A stretch of 64,000 bases of DNA from JBNJFY01 sp051747265 (GTDB lineage: Bacteria; Bacteroidota; Rhodothermia; Balneolales; Balneolaceae): assembly GCA_051747265.1 (NCBI GenBank), contig JBNJFY010000003.1, positions 434,001 to 498,000 of the forward strand, written 5' to 3'. The stretch's first letter is position 1. Every line of letters starts with the position of its first letter. The position numbers and the translations under genes are program-made. Below, piece by piece: positions 9,630 to 18,595 of the stretch. Below the pieces are notes generated by a model. The model worked only from the letters and a program-made list of their open reading frames with translations, made no database searches and was not told the origin of the DNA.

Positions 9630-12080
9630 ATGAGCTCAAACACAACAGCTTATGATTCTGTAGATGCTTTAACCCCCGAGCAGTTGTATACTCGCTGCGA
9701 CCCAACCCAGTTTGATTTTGAGACCACGGATGAGCTCAAAGAACTGGATCAAATTATTGGCCAGGAGCGGGTGATCAATGCACTGGAGTTCGGGGTGCAC
9801 ATGCAGAAAGATGGGTTCAATATTTATGCCCTGGGGCCTAACGAAACCGACAAGCGACACATCGTGCAGAAATATCTGGAGAAGGTCGCCGCAGAGCATT
9901 CCACCCCCAGCGATTACTGTTACGTCTTCAATTTTGATGACGCCTCCAAACCCAATATGATCACCTTGCCGGCCGGTAAAGCCACCGAACTACGCAAGGC
10001 CATGGACAAACTGACCGAGGATCTGGATACTACACTTACCGCTGCTTTTGAAAGCGAGGAATACCAGAACCGTCGTCAGGCCATTGAAGATGAAGTAAAG
10101 CAACAGCAGGGGCAGACCTTCAACGATCTGCAGCAAAAGGCCCAAAATAAAGGGCTGGCTCTGGTTCGCACTCCCGCCGGATTTACCTTCGCGCCGGTAA
10201 AAGATGGCGAGATGATGAGCCAACAGGATCTGCAGGAACTCTCCGAGGAGGAGCACGAAGAGTTGGAAGAAAAAACCGAGTCTTTACAGGAGGAACTGCA
10301 AAAAATTCTCCGGCAGATGCCCTCGCGTAAGCGAGAATTGCGCGAACGCTTCCGGGAGTTGGATAAAGAGATTGCTACCTATGCCATTAAAGATATCATT
10401 GATGCCATTCGAGATCAGTTTAGCGCTTTTGATGAGGTATTGGAATATCTGGATGCTGTTCAGAAGGATATCGTTGAGAATGTTGATGAGTTGACCAGTC
10501 AGGGACAACAGGGCATGCCCATGTTCCAGGGGATGCAGCAGGAGGAGATGGGTAGCCCCCAGGAAAACCCCATGCTGCGGCGCTACAAGGTTAATGTGAT
10601 TGTTGATAACAGCGATACCCAGGGCGCACCGGTGGTTTACGAAGACAACCCCAACTATAAAAATCTGATCGGGCGCGTGGAATACCAAGCCCAGATGGGT
10701 GGTTTTACGACCGATTTTAACTTGATCAAAGCTGGGGCAATGCATCGGGCCAATGGTGGATATCTGATACTGGATGCACGCCGCGTATTGCAGGAGCCCT
10801 ATGTTTGGGAAGGCCTGAAACGGGTCCTGAAATCGGGCAAGATAAAGATCGAGTCACCGGGAGAAGCCTACGGATTGATCAGCACGGTTTCACTGGAACC
10901 CGAACCGTGCGATCTGGACATTAAAGTGGTGCTGTTGGGTGAACGGATGTTGTATTATCTGCTTTGTGAGTACGATCCTGAATTCCAATCACTGTTTAAG
11001 GTGGAGGCGGATTTTGATGATGATATGATTCGGGGCGAAGATACACACCAACAATATGCGCGATTGCTGGGTAATATTGTACGCGAGCGCGACTTAAAGC
11101 CGCTGGGACGAGAAGCTGTTGCCCGGGTTATTGAACATGGCGCTCGTATGGTCAGCGATCAGGAGCGCTTATCTACCCATACCACCGAGATTGTGGATCT
11201 GTTGATGGAAGCCGACTTTTGGGCCTATAAGGAGAACCGAGAAATTATCGCGGCAAGTGATATTCAACAGGCCATCGATAGTCAGAAGTATCGCTCCGGA
11301 AGAATACGGGATAAAATCCAGGAAGCCATTGAGCGGGATTCTATCTACATCGATACCAAAGGCAAGAAGATCGGACAGATCAACGGGCTTTCCGTGTTGA
11401 GTATTGGGAATTCCGTATTCGGACGACCTTCCCGGATCACCGCCAAAGTGCAGTTGGGCAAGGGCGATGTCATCAATATTGATCGTGAAGTGGATATGAG
11501 TGGCCCCATTCATTCTAAGGGGGTATTGATTCTGAAGGGATTGCTGGGAGCTCGCTACGGAATCGATCAACCGCTGTCTATGTCAGCCAGCTTAGTTTTT
11601 GAGCAGTCCTATAGCGGAGTGGATGGGGATAGTGCCTCATCTACCGAGCTATATAGCTTGCTCTCTGCCATTGGAGAAATTCCCCTTAGCCAAAGTATTG
11701 CGGTCACCGGATCTATCAACCAACATGGAGAAGTACAACCCATCGGGGGGGTTAATGAGAAGATCGAAGGTTTCTTTGATGTCTGTCAGCAAGATGAATT
11801 GACCGGAGATCAGGGAGTCATCATTCCAGCCAGCAACGTGAAAAATTTAATGTTGCGAGAAGACGTTATTGAAGCGGTACGGGATAATAAATTTCATATT
11901 TATCCGGTAGAGCATATTGATCAGGGAATGAGTTTGTTGACCGGCATGCCCATGGGCGAACGACAGGATGACGGCAGTTATCCGGATGATACTATTAACG
12001 GTCGAGTAAATAGCAGATTACAAGCTTTTGTAGAGAAGCGAAAAGAACTACTCAAAGCACAGGTGCATGAAAACGGGTGA
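9630..12080 (+). CDS. Lon-like (LonB/YcbZ type) protease with degenerate Walker A
   Basis: 816 residues of the COG1067-type Lon family: an N-terminal AAA-like domain interrupted by a long acidic coiled coil (about 120-300) and a C-terminal Lon protease domain. The catalytic dyad is visible as Ser668 in GDSAS and Lys711 in GGVNEK. The phosphate loop reads GPNETDKR (69-76) where GPxGTGKT is expected. The glycines and the Thr are lost, so ATP hydrolysis is probably absent, as known for this subfamily. There is no predicted membrane segment, so it is cytoplasmic. The ribosome binding site GGAGA (9616-9620) supports the ATG start. It is probably co-transcribed with the stress protein gene 5 bp downstream. 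Confidence 0.9.
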   Translation: MSSNTTAYDSVDALTPEQLYTRCDPTQFDFETTDELKELDQIIGQERVINALEFGVHMQKDGFNIYALGPNETDKRHIVQKYLEKVAAEHSTPSDYCYVFNFDDASKPNMITLPAGKATELRKAMDKLTEDLDTTLTAAFESEEYQNRRQAIEDEVKQQQGQTFNDLQQKAQNKGLALVRTPAGFTFAPVKDGEMMSQQDLQELSEEEHEELEEKTESLQEELQKILRQMPSRKRELRERFRELDKEIATYAIKDIIDAIRDQFSAFDEVLEYLDAVQKDIVENVDELTSQGQQGMPMFQGMQQEEMGSPQENPMLRRYKVNVIVDNSDTQGAPVVYEDNPNYKNLIGRVEYQAQMGGFTTDFNLIKAGAMHRANGGYLILDARRVLQEPYVWEGLKRVLKSGKIKIESPGEAYGLISTVSLEPEPCDLDIKVVLLGERMLYYLLCEYDPEFQSLFKVEADFDDDMIRGEDTHQQYARLLGNIVRERDLKPLGREAVARVIEHGARMVSDQERLSTHTTEIVDLLMEADFWAYKENREIIAASDIQQAIDSQKYRSGRIRDKIQEAIERDSIYIDTKGKKIGQINGLSVLSIGNSVFGRPSRITAKVQLGKGDVINIDREVDMSGPIHSKGVLILKGLLGARYGIDQPLSMSASLVFEQSYSGVDGDSASSTELYSLLSAIGEIPLSQSIAVTGSINQHGEVQPIGGVNEKIEGFFDVCQQDELTGDQGVIIPASNVKNLMLREDVIEAVRDNKFHIYPVEHIDQGMSLLTGMPMGERQDDGSYPDDTINGRVNSRLQAFVEKRKELLKAQVHENG

Positions 12081-12085
12081 TCATT

Positions 12086-12937
12086 ATGAGTAATGAATCA
12101 ACCTCCGAAGACCGACTGATTTTTCGGAATATACTGGTTGCCTTGGATGCGTCTAGTCATAGTATGGCCGCATTGGAAACCGCCGCGCAGCTAGCCCAGA
12201 AGCTGGAAGCGGAACTGCATGGTCTATTTGTCGAGGATGCCAATTGGTTTGCGCTCAGCAAGTTGCCGTTTACTTCAGAAATCAGTGAGTTAACCGGCAC
12301 GCGTCGCCGCATGGAAGAGGGGGACATGGAGCGTCATGTAATGTCCTTAATCTCGCGCCTGCGTCAAGCGATGGACCAGATGGCCCGTCAGCACCGTATT
12401 GCTCATCAGTTTGAAACCAAGCGGGGTCAAGTTACCGAAGAAGTACTAGCCGCGGCAAAAAACGCAGATCTGATTACTTTGGGGCGGATCGGGCATTCCT
12501 ATTGGGGTGGGATTGAGTTGGGCCAAACCGTTCGAACTTTGATTAAGGAGTCGGATACGCCCATTCTGATACTGCAACAAGGGATTCAACTGGGGCGAAA
12601 AGTGACGGTCTTGTATGAACAAAAAGAGGACAAACGCAGCTTGGAAATCGGGTTAAGATTAGCCCGAAAATTGGGGGTGGAGCTGGAATTATTATTATTG
12701 AAAGAAGACGAATCGGAGATTCAGCAATCGAGAAAACAACTCTCAGCGTACGTATCGGAACAGTACAATGATTTTGATATTCAAGCTATCGGCTGGCCTA
12801 ATGCTTATCAATTAGTCCACATCTTGAATTATCAGCGATCGGGAATTTTAATTGGTCAACGACGCTTATATTTACTAACTGGTAATAATTTGGAACATCT
12901 ACTTTCCGGCATACAATGTCCGGTATTATTGATATAA
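12086..12937 (+). CDS. Tandem universal stress protein (UspA-type)
   Basis: About 283 residues with an N-terminal Usp domain (FRNILVALDASSHS, then a terminal DTPILILQQG strand) and a more diverged second Usp-like half that ends in GIQCPVLLI. Usp proteins bind ATP or other ligands and support stress tolerance. The canonical G-2x-G-9x-G(S/T) ATP motif is not clear in either half. ATG at 12086 is preferred over the in-frame GTG at 12077, because GGGTG lies a suitable distance before it and the GTG overlaps the upstream stop. Close linkage to a Lon-like protease suggests a shared stress-response role. Confidence 0.85.
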   Translation: MSNESTSEDRLIFRNILVALDASSHSMAALETAAQLAQKLEAELHGLFVEDANWFALSKLPFTSEISELTGTRRRMEEGDMERHVMSLISRLRQAMDQMARQHRIAHQFETKRGQVTEEVLAAAKNADLITLGRIGHSYWGGIELGQTVRTLIKESDTPILILQQGIQLGRKVTVLYEQKEDKRSLEIGLRLARKLGVELELLLLKEDESEIQQSRKQLSAYVSEQYNDFDIQAIGWPNAYQLVHILNYQRSGILIGQRRLYLLTGNNLEHLLSGIQCPVLLI

Positions 12938-12992
12938 TTAGAATTCGGTTCCCATTCATACATTCCGCCGTCCACAATATTTCTGTAGCTTC

Positions 12993-13892
12993 ATGTCCCG
13001 AGGGGTTGTAACGTTCACGGTTTACACAATTTTTGCTTTGCTCTTCACACCGGGCATGGTGAGGGGGCAGTATAATTTATCCTATTCTCCCAACGACTCG
13101 ATTCAACCGGGTACCCCTAAATCAGTAACCATAGAATCGATTGAAACCGATACGGCAGTAGCTGTTTATATCATCAATCATAATCCCTATCCCATTGTTA
13201 CGGTCTTTAATGCCATTTTGCGCAATATGTATGCGCAACCCCGTATTCCGCTGGATACCACCATTGCTCCGCGTTCCGTAAAGAAAGTAACTATGTTGCG
13301 GCCGGATGTTCCTTTTCAGGGTTGGTCGTATTTCACCAATCTGGAGTGGAGCATGGGCGCTCAAAACGCAATACCTGATACTACCTATAACTATCGGTTA
13401 CCTTACTCGGAGTATGAGGCTTATCGTATTGGGCAGTCTTATCAAGGTTCGTTTTCCCATCGCGAACATTCCGCCTACGCTATTGATTTTATAATGCCGG
13501 AAGGGACCCCGGTTTTGGCAGCCCGAGATGGGATTGTGGTGGAGACTAAAGATGATTCCGACATTAGAGGAGAGGATGCTAGCTTTAACAAGCACTCAAA
13601 TTATATTATCATCTGGCATAAAGACGGAACCTTTGGCCAATATGCCCACTTGCTGCGTAACGGGGTACGGGTTTCGGTGGGAGACGATGTCCGTCGTGGT
13701 CAATTGATCGGGTACTCGGGGAATACCGGGTTCAGCACCGGCCCACATCTGCATTTTGAAATTTTTGTTCGTAAGCATGTCGATGGACAGCAATCCATCC
13801 CCATTTGCTTTGACACAGCGGAAGGTGTTATTTGTGATCCTCGGGAACGCGCCGCGTATACAGCTACTTCTCGATCCAAGGACAGCAGATAA
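12993..13892 (+). CDS. Secreted M23 family metallopeptidase (peptidoglycan endopeptidase type)
   Basis: 299 residues with an N-terminal signal peptide (about 1-25, cleavage near VRG-QYN), a beta-rich middle domain, and an M23/LytM domain. Zinc ligands are visible as His159 and Asp165 in HSAYAID and His254 in GPHLHFE, with further active-site His219 and His252. M23 enzymes cut peptide crosslinks in peptidoglycan or activate other wall hydrolases. The ligand set is complete, so an active enzyme is expected in the periplasm. The CPBP protease gene starts 22 bp downstream on the same strand. Confidence 0.88.
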   Translation: MSRGVVTFTVYTIFALLFTPGMVRGQYNLSYSPNDSIQPGTPKSVTIESIETDTAVAVYIINHNPYPIVTVFNAILRNMYAQPRIPLDTTIAPRSVKKVTMLRPDVPFQGWSYFTNLEWSMGAQNAIPDTTYNYRLPYSEYEAYRIGQSYQGSFSHREHSAYAIDFIMPEGTPVLAARDGIVVETKDDSDIRGEDASFNKHSNYIIIWHKDGTFGQYAHLLRNGVRVSVGDDVRRGQLIGYSGNTGFSTGPHLHFEIFVRKHVDGQQSIPICFDTAEGVICDPRERAAYTATSRSKDSR

Positions 13893-13913
13893 CAACCAAC
13901 CTTTAAACCAATC

Positions 13914-14816
13914 ATGAATATGGATGCCTCTACGACCGAGCAACCGGTTATCCAAGCCGGATGGGTACGCGCACTGCTCGGTTTACTGCTCTATTTAGGT
14001 GCCAATCTACTTTTACAACTTGGTTCTTTTATGCTCTATGGAGCGGTTGTGGGAATATCAGCCGCAGAATTGAGTCCCCTGCTAATGGATCCCGGTTCCG
14101 ACCATTACATGCTACTGAATCTGATAAGCAAAGTGGTATCCTTGACAATCAGTGTTGGACTGGTGTATCTGCTTAGGAATAAGGTTGATAAAGCAACATT
14201 TGCATCTCTGGGCTTAGATATTACCGGCCGCTGGCCCGAGATACGGCAAGGTACGTTGTTGGGTGGAGGCTTGATCGCAGCGGGATTTCTAAGTCTCTAT
14301 TGGATGGAGTTTTTATCTATACAAGGAGTGCATGTTGTTATTACTGAAGTGGCTTTTGCTTTCGTTTTAATGGTGATGATTGCCATTGATGAAGAACTGC
14401 TGGTTCGTGGCTATATTTTGACTAACCTATCCGATTCGATGCATAAATATGCTGCGCTAGGTGTCTCTTCCTTGATATTTGCGATTATGCATCTGCTCAA
14501 TCCGTCGTGGACCGGGCTGAGTGTGCTGAATATTTGGTTGGCAGGCATGGTGCTGGGAGTGTATTACATCCACCGGCAAAATCTCTGGTTTCCCATTGCC
14601 TTGCATTTCAGTTGGAATTTCTTTCAGGGACCGGTAGCCGGTTTTGAGGTCAGTGGTTTGAAAATGCCTACCATCATCGATAGTACGTTGACCGAATCTA
14701 CCTGGATCACTGGAGGAACCTTTGGATTCGAGGGTTCTATTATAGCCACGTTACTACTGGTTATGGCCTTTATCTGGCTGGAACGCACCTACGGTAGAGA
14801 GAACCCGTTCGCTTAG
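13914..14816 (+). CDS. CPBP family intramembrane metalloprotease
   Basis: 300 residues with about seven to eight hydrophobic segments. The CPBP (Abi/CAAX protease) motifs are present: motif 1 DEELLVRGY (Glu160, Glu161, Arg165), motif 2 with His193 in FAIMHLLNP, and motif 3 HFSWNF (His231). These residues form the membrane-buried active site of Rce1-like glutamic/metallo-proteases. The substrate is unknown. The stop codon overlaps the convergent oxygenase gene by 4 bp. Confidence 0.88.
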   Translation: MNMDASTTEQPVIQAGWVRALLGLLLYLGANLLLQLGSFMLYGAVVGISAAELSPLLMDPGSDHYMLLNLISKVVSLTISVGLVYLLRNKVDKATFASLGLDITGRWPEIRQGTLLGGGLIAAGFLSLYWMEFLSIQGVHVVITEVAFAFVLMVMIAIDEELLVRGYILTNLSDSMHKYAALGVSSLIFAIMHLLNPSWTGLSVLNIWLAGMVLGVYYIHRQNLWFPIALHFSWNFFQGPVAGFEVSGLKMPTIIDSTLTESTWITGGTFGFEGSIIATLLLVMAFIWLERTYGRENPFA

Positions 14817-15496
14817 CCGATACCAGCGTATTGTTCTCGCCGGAGCCAACCGGTGATACTCAAACGCTGACCATGCGCGGGCAATACTTCATGGGGGATC
14901 AGATCACTGCGAAAACAGACAAACGTACCCATTTTGGGGACAACGTCCACATGCTCGCTATCTTGGTGAGGATTAGTATAAAGGCGTAAAAGGCCACCAT
15001 CATCCACAGTCCAGTGGTTATTCAGATAAACAATACAGGTGATCAATCGATCTTGACCAGCCTGAAATTGATCCAGATGCCGTTTGTAAAAGGATCCCGC
15101 CGGATAGACCGCAAGATGAGCTTCAAAGGTTCGTAAACTCAGAAATAGCGAGCGATTCAGAATTTGCCGTAAATAGTCAATAGTTGTGAAATAATCTGCA
15201 ATGGGCGGATATTGTTCCGTCAACGCAGAATCGATCCAGTGGATACGATCAGTTCGAATTTCGCTGTTGCTCTGTTTCTGATTTCCGCTGCCGATTCGAG
15301 CCTCGCGAAAGGTATGCTCATTCCAGAGTTTCTGTTCAATGGATACCAACTGGGAACACCACTCATGGGGAAAAAAATTTGATTGAGCCGACCAACCCTG
15401 ATCCACTAAATCAGAAATAAGCGATTCGATTTGATGCTCCGCAATTTCAAGGGAGGGCAGATTTTCGATTTCTTGATGAGTTTTAGCGTAAGACAT
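14813..15496 (-). CDS. 2-oxoglutarate/Fe(II)-dependent oxygenase (prolyl 4-hydroxylase-like)
   Basis: 227 residues with the jelly-roll facial triad: His140 and Asp142 in RHLDQF, His202 in LIPHEV, and Arg211 positioned to bind 2-oxoglutarate. The region around YLNNHW and GGLLRLY matches the P4Hc superfamily. Such enzymes hydroxylate proteins or small molecules using O2 and 2-oxoglutarate. The target is not deducible. The gene is a single unit, convergent with the CPBP gene, and an intrinsic terminator separates it from the upstream binding-protein gene. Confidence 0.87.
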   Translation of the reverse strand: MSYAKTHQEIENLPSLEIAEHQIESLISDLVDQGWSAQSNFFPHEWCSQLVSIEQKLWNEHTFREARIGSGNQKQSNSEIRTDRIHWIDSALTEQYPPIADYFTTIDYLRQILNRSLFLSLRTFEAHLAVYPAGSFYKRHLDQFQAGQDRLITCIVYLNNHWTVDDGGLLRLYTNPHQDSEHVDVVPKMGTFVCFRSDLIPHEVLPAHGQRLSITGWLRREQYAGIG

Positions 15497-15546
15497 AATA
15501 AAAAATTGGAAGTTAATGATTCGAGTAGGTAAGCCCTGCTCCCAAT

Positions 15547-15577
15547 AAAAAACCCCGAGTTGGACTCGGGGTTTTTT
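15547..15577. terminator. Strong intrinsic terminator downstream of the iron-type binding protein gene
   Basis: A perfect 14-bp inverted repeat with a 3-base loop (CCCCGAGT core) is flanked by A6 on one side and T6 on the other. It lies just after the minus-strand lipoprotein gene at 15606 and before the oxygenase gene. Confidence 0.95.
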
Positions 15578-15605
15578 AAGACATTCTCAATATTCAGAAC
15601 GCAAT

Positions 15606-16643
15606 TTATAGTAAGCCCAACTCTCTCATAATATCAAGAGTTTGCTCTAAATTTTCTAACTCCTCATAGTCATAATTCGGACTCAATTGATGTGCCTTTT
15701 CAGGGGACAACATGTAGTTAGGTAAATCAACATCAGTAATAACCGGATATTCATGGACCGTATTGGCGGCAAAAGATTGAGCATGTTTGCTCAGCAGGAA
15801 CTCCAAAAATTGCTGGGCCTTATCGCTCTTCTGACTAGTCTTTAGTATGCCCGCGCCGGTAACCAAGGCCACATTACCGACATCACCATCATCGAAATGA
15901 TAGGTTTTGATTGGCGCGTCTGATTGGATGAAATCATCATCTACTTTAGCATCGCCATAAATCAAACGTAACACATAGTAATGATTGGTCAACGCAATAT
16001 TGATTTCACCACCGGCCAACGCCTGAATCATAGGCGTGTTGGATGAATAAGCCTTGGGATCCATTTTTTGCATATCGGTTAACCACGTTTTCATGATCTC
16101 ATCGCCGTGAGTGTCACGCATGGCGGTCAAGAAATCATAAAAACTGGAGTAACTAGGCGTCCAACCCACTTTCCCTTGGAACGCGGTTTTGGAGGGCAGA
16201 TCCAATACACTGCTCGGCAAATCATCAATATTTACGCGATCCGAATTGTAAGCCAACACTCGAAATCGTGCCGAGACAGGAATCCATTGCGTTGCTTCGG
16301 AGGTAAATTCCGATGGTTTACTTAATAACTCCTCAGGTAGCTCAGTCAGTAGGTTTTTGGAAGAAGCCGCTGTCAACGCGCCGGCGGTATTGGCCCAATA
16401 GATATCGGCGGGGCTTTGATCGCCTTCTTCTTGGAGGACAGCCATTAATTCTGCATCATTACCATAACGAATTTTTACCTTTATACCGGTTTCTTCAGTA
16501 AAATCGTCAGCTAATTCGTCGACGAGCGCTTTGCTACGACCGGAATAGACAATCAGGGCATCCTCAGTAGAACTACTGCAGGAGGTAAGAGTTAACATGG
16601 CCAGCAGAAAAATGGCCAGACGAGTTATGGAAGAGTTATTCAT
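15606..16643 (-). CDS. Fe3+-type ABC transporter substrate-binding lipoprotein (orphan)
   Basis: 345 residues. The N-terminus has a lipoprotein signal with lipobox LTSC, followed by IVYSGRSKALVDEL and an ETGIKVKIRYG strand typical of the FbpA/FutA family of iron-binding proteins. It would capture ferric iron (or a similar ligand) in the periplasm and deliver it to an inner-membrane ABC permease. No permease or ATPase gene is adjacent: a terminator follows directly and the upstream gene is divergent. The 10-3-10 palindrome at 16668-16690 lies 25 bp upstream of the start codon and fits a metal-responsive operator. Confidence 0.85.
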   Translation of the reverse strand: MNNSSITRLAIFLLAMLTLTSCSSSTEDALIVYSGRSKALVDELADDFTEETGIKVKIRYGNDAELMAVLQEEGDQSPADIYWANTAGALTAASSKNLLTELPEELLSKPSEFTSEATQWIPVSARFRVLAYNSDRVNIDDLPSSVLDLPSKTAFQGKVGWTPSYSSFYDFLTAMRDTHGDEIMKTWLTDMQKMDPKAYSSNTPMIQALAGGEINIALTNHYYVLRLIYGDAKVDDDFIQSDAPIKTYHFDDGDVGNVALVTGAGILKTSQKSDKAQQFLEFLLSKHAQSFAANTVHEYPVITDVDLPNYMLSPEKAHQLSPNYDYEELENLEQTLDIMRELGLL

Positions 16644-16667
16644 AAATGGAAATGGTGATTTTGGAGT

Positions 16668-16690
16668 TAATTTAGAACGCTTCTAAATTA
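16668..16690. promoter_or_regulatory. Perfect 23-bp palindrome (10-3-10) between divergent genes; candidate metalloregulator operator
   Basis: TAATTTAGAA-CGC-TTCTAAATTA is fully symmetric. It lies 25 bp before the start of the iron-type binding lipoprotein (minus) and 50 bp before the patatin-like gene (plus). AT-rich dyads of about this length are bound by Fur and DtxR family repressors. Which family would bind here is inference. Confidence 0.6.
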
Positions 16691-16740
16691 TGTGGATGTT
16701 GAATGGAATTCAACTCTATTTCATGATATAAAGTGGAAAT

Positions 16741-17550
16741 ATGGAGCAATCAGAAATAGCACAATCAATAGATCTTAATAGTGGTTCGTTTGGCCTTGCG
16801 TTGGGAGGCGGAGCTGTTTTAGGAGCCGCTCATATAGGTGTGCTTCGCGCGTTGGAAGAGATCGACGCGCGCCCGGATTTCATATCGGGAACCAGTATTG
16901 GGGCGATGGTAGCGGCTTTGTATGCTTTTGGCATTTCAGTGGATCGCATTGAACAAATAGCCAAGAATATGTCTTGGCTTACCATCACTAGTTTATCCAT
17001 CAGTCGCTATGGTCTGTTTAGCAATGATGAGTTGGGGCGTATCATTCGTAGTGAAATCGGCGAACATGATATCCAGGAAGCTGACATACCATTAGCCATA
17101 ATGGCCTCGGATATTGCCAAGGGTAAAAAGGTCACTTTCACCGAAGGTCCTTTGGATATTGCGGTTCAGGCCTCTACTTGCATTCCAGGTATATTCATTC
17201 CCATCGAACATAATGACCAAATGTTGGTGGATGGAGGAATTACCGAAAATGTGCCCGTTTCCGTGCTTAGGGAATTTCAGGCGTCTCCCATAGTGGGTGT
17301 GGATTTGAGTGCGCACCGCAGTTATGAACGCCCGGATGATATAATCGATGTGTTGATTAACGCTATTGATCTGGCCATTGATCGTCCCACCCCCGCTCAT
17401 CAACAGGTTGATTCATGGATATCACCGCACCTGGCTTCATACGATCGCACCGATACAGAACGGGTGAGTGAGATCGTGGAAGTGGGCTATAAAACTACTA
17501 AGGAGTGGCTGGGGCGTGGGGAAATTGCCTACGAGAGCATAGGGAACTAA
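16741..17550 (+). CDS. Patatin-like phospholipase (RssA/YchK type)
   Basis: 269 residues with the complete patatin signature: oxyanion loop GGGAVLGAAHIG (22-33), nucleophile Ser52 in GTSIG, and Asp164 in DGGITENVP. The Ser-Asp dyad is therefore intact. The family contains cytoplasmic acyl hydrolases acting on lipids. There is no signal peptide. The gene is monocistronic or weakly linked to the small membrane protein downstream, and diverges from the iron-type binding-protein gene across the shared palindrome. Confidence 0.9.
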   Translation: MEQSEIAQSIDLNSGSFGLALGGGAVLGAAHIGVLRALEEIDARPDFISGTSIGAMVAALYAFGISVDRIEQIAKNMSWLTITSLSISRYGLFSNDELGRIIRSEIGEHDIQEADIPLAIMASDIAKGKKVTFTEGPLDIAVQASTCIPGIFIPIEHNDQMLVDGGITENVPVSVLREFQASPIVGVDLSAHRSYERPDDIIDVLINAIDLAIDRPTPAHQQVDSWISPHLASYDRTDTERVSEIVEVGYKTTKEWLGRGEIAYESIGN

Positions 17551-17620
17551 TGGGTTCCGAATCTTATTATAGTGTGTAGTTTAATCTTAAAATATTTCAA
17601 CTTTAAACATGAGGGATACT

Positions 17621-17821
17621 ATGAAGAATAATATGGGAACTGCAGATAAAGCCATTCGATCAATTGTAGCCATTGTGGCGGTGGTTTTATACGCTCTGGA
17701 AATAGTTACTGGAACTTGGGGATACGTCATGTTAGCTGTAGCTGCTATTTTCTTTTTAACCAGTTTCATGAGTTTTTGCCCACTGTATGTACCATTTGGC
17801 TTAAACACCGGTAAAAAGTAA
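17621..17821 (+). CDS. Small DUF2892-type inner membrane protein
   Basis: 66 residues with two hydrophobic helices and the pattern NMGTADKAIRSIVAI, ending in FCPLYVPFGLNT. This matches the DUF2892 (YgaP-like membrane) family, whose role is poorly known. The start at 17621 is chosen over ATG at 17609 because GAGGG (17611-17615) is placed correctly for it. An intrinsic terminator follows. Confidence 0.85.
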   Translation: MKNNMGTADKAIRSIVAIVAVVLYALEIVTGTWGYVMLAVAAIFFLTSFMSFCPLYVPFGLNTGKK

Positions 17822-17849
17822 CTATAGTAAACTTTCGATATGTACTGGG

Positions 17850-17881
17850 CGGATCCAATACTTCATTGGATCCGTTTTTTT
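17850..17881 (+). terminator. Intrinsic terminator after the DUF2892 gene
   Basis: A 10-bp stem, CGGATCCAAT and ATTGGATCCG, has a 5-base loop and is followed by seven T residues. Confidence 0.93.
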
Positions 17882-17943
17882 ATGAGAAATACTTTCTGAA
17901 TACCGTTGGAGGTAAGATTATACACAATTGTTTATGTAAGTGA

Positions 17944-18595
17944 ATAAATTTTAAGAAATTGTTTTATCCTATTCTGATTATCGCATTGGGAATTGGAATA
18001 ATAACTTCTTGCAAATCATTTAACCAAGAAAATGATGTTCCCTCTGATCAACAAATAGAGGGCTTTGCAAAACTACCTGTCATTGCGAACGTAGTGCGGC
18101 AATTCCCTGATTAGATTGTGTAAACGGTGATTGTTACTACATCTTGCCATGATCGAATACATTTCGGAAGGTTTTGCAAAGCCCTCAAATAACTACCCAA
18201 CTACAACAAGCATTTACGCAAGCTGAGAAGTTACCTGCCCAGGATATGGAGGTGAATGTTCAGGATGGAATTGTCACCCTTAATGGTACAGCTCCTTAAT
18301 TATTGGCCCCAAAACATGCGGGAAATATCACCAAGATACAGCGGGGAGTGCAATAATTTGATGATTCAAGGTAAACGTAACGACGTGGCCATACATGAAG
18401 ACATTAAAGAGGGCCTTTATTATTGATCCGACCACCGAGCCTATACCGCTAGGAGTAGATGTACAAAAAGATCGGGTTGTTCTTATTGGGGTTGTTGACG
18501 CATGACAAGAGCGTAGGATCGCTGAATATATCGCATTTTGTGGACCGCTTTTTTATGGATTAACCAAAGTAGGTTTGTCAGGAATATCCCCATAG
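17944..18595 (+). pseudogene. Decayed two-BON-domain lipoprotein gene, interrupted by a MITE-like element
   Basis: A lipoprotein start is readable as KKLFYPILIIALGI then ITSC, but the start codon appears mutated (ATA at 17944). Reading stops at the 129-bp element (18058-18186). After it, frame ITTQLQQAF continues into a BON-like stretch, VNVQDGIVTLNGTAP, that ends in a stop at 18297. Excising the element and one AAATA duplication rejoins DQQI to TTQLQ in frame. Further downstream HEDIKEGL, then after a frameshift VDVQKDRVVLIGVVDA and QERRIAEYIA, resemble a second BON domain with further stops. BON domains are small lipid- or peptidoglycan-associated modules. The gene is clearly nonfunctional. 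Confidence 0.8.
18058..18186 (+). mobile_element. 129-bp MITE-like element, copy 1, with 5-bp target duplication
   Basis: The element is bounded by the terminal inverted repeat GAGGGCTTTGCAAAAC (16 bp, perfect) and flanked by AAATA on both sides (18053-18057 and 18187-18191). It has no coding capacity. The interior contains TGTCATTGCGAAC and GTGCGGCAAT, which can pair in part. Copy 2 lies at 38233-38361 in the opposite orientation, has the same length and differs at about 7 positions. The insertion lies in the BON lipoprotein pseudogene. Mobilisation would need a transposase supplied in trans; none is in the window. Confidence 0.9.

Noticed and set aside
18058..18186. Possibility that the 129-bp repeat is a CRISPR or attachment site
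   Set aside because: Only two copies 20 kb apart in opposite orientation, with terminal inverted repeats and target duplications, which fits a transposed element.
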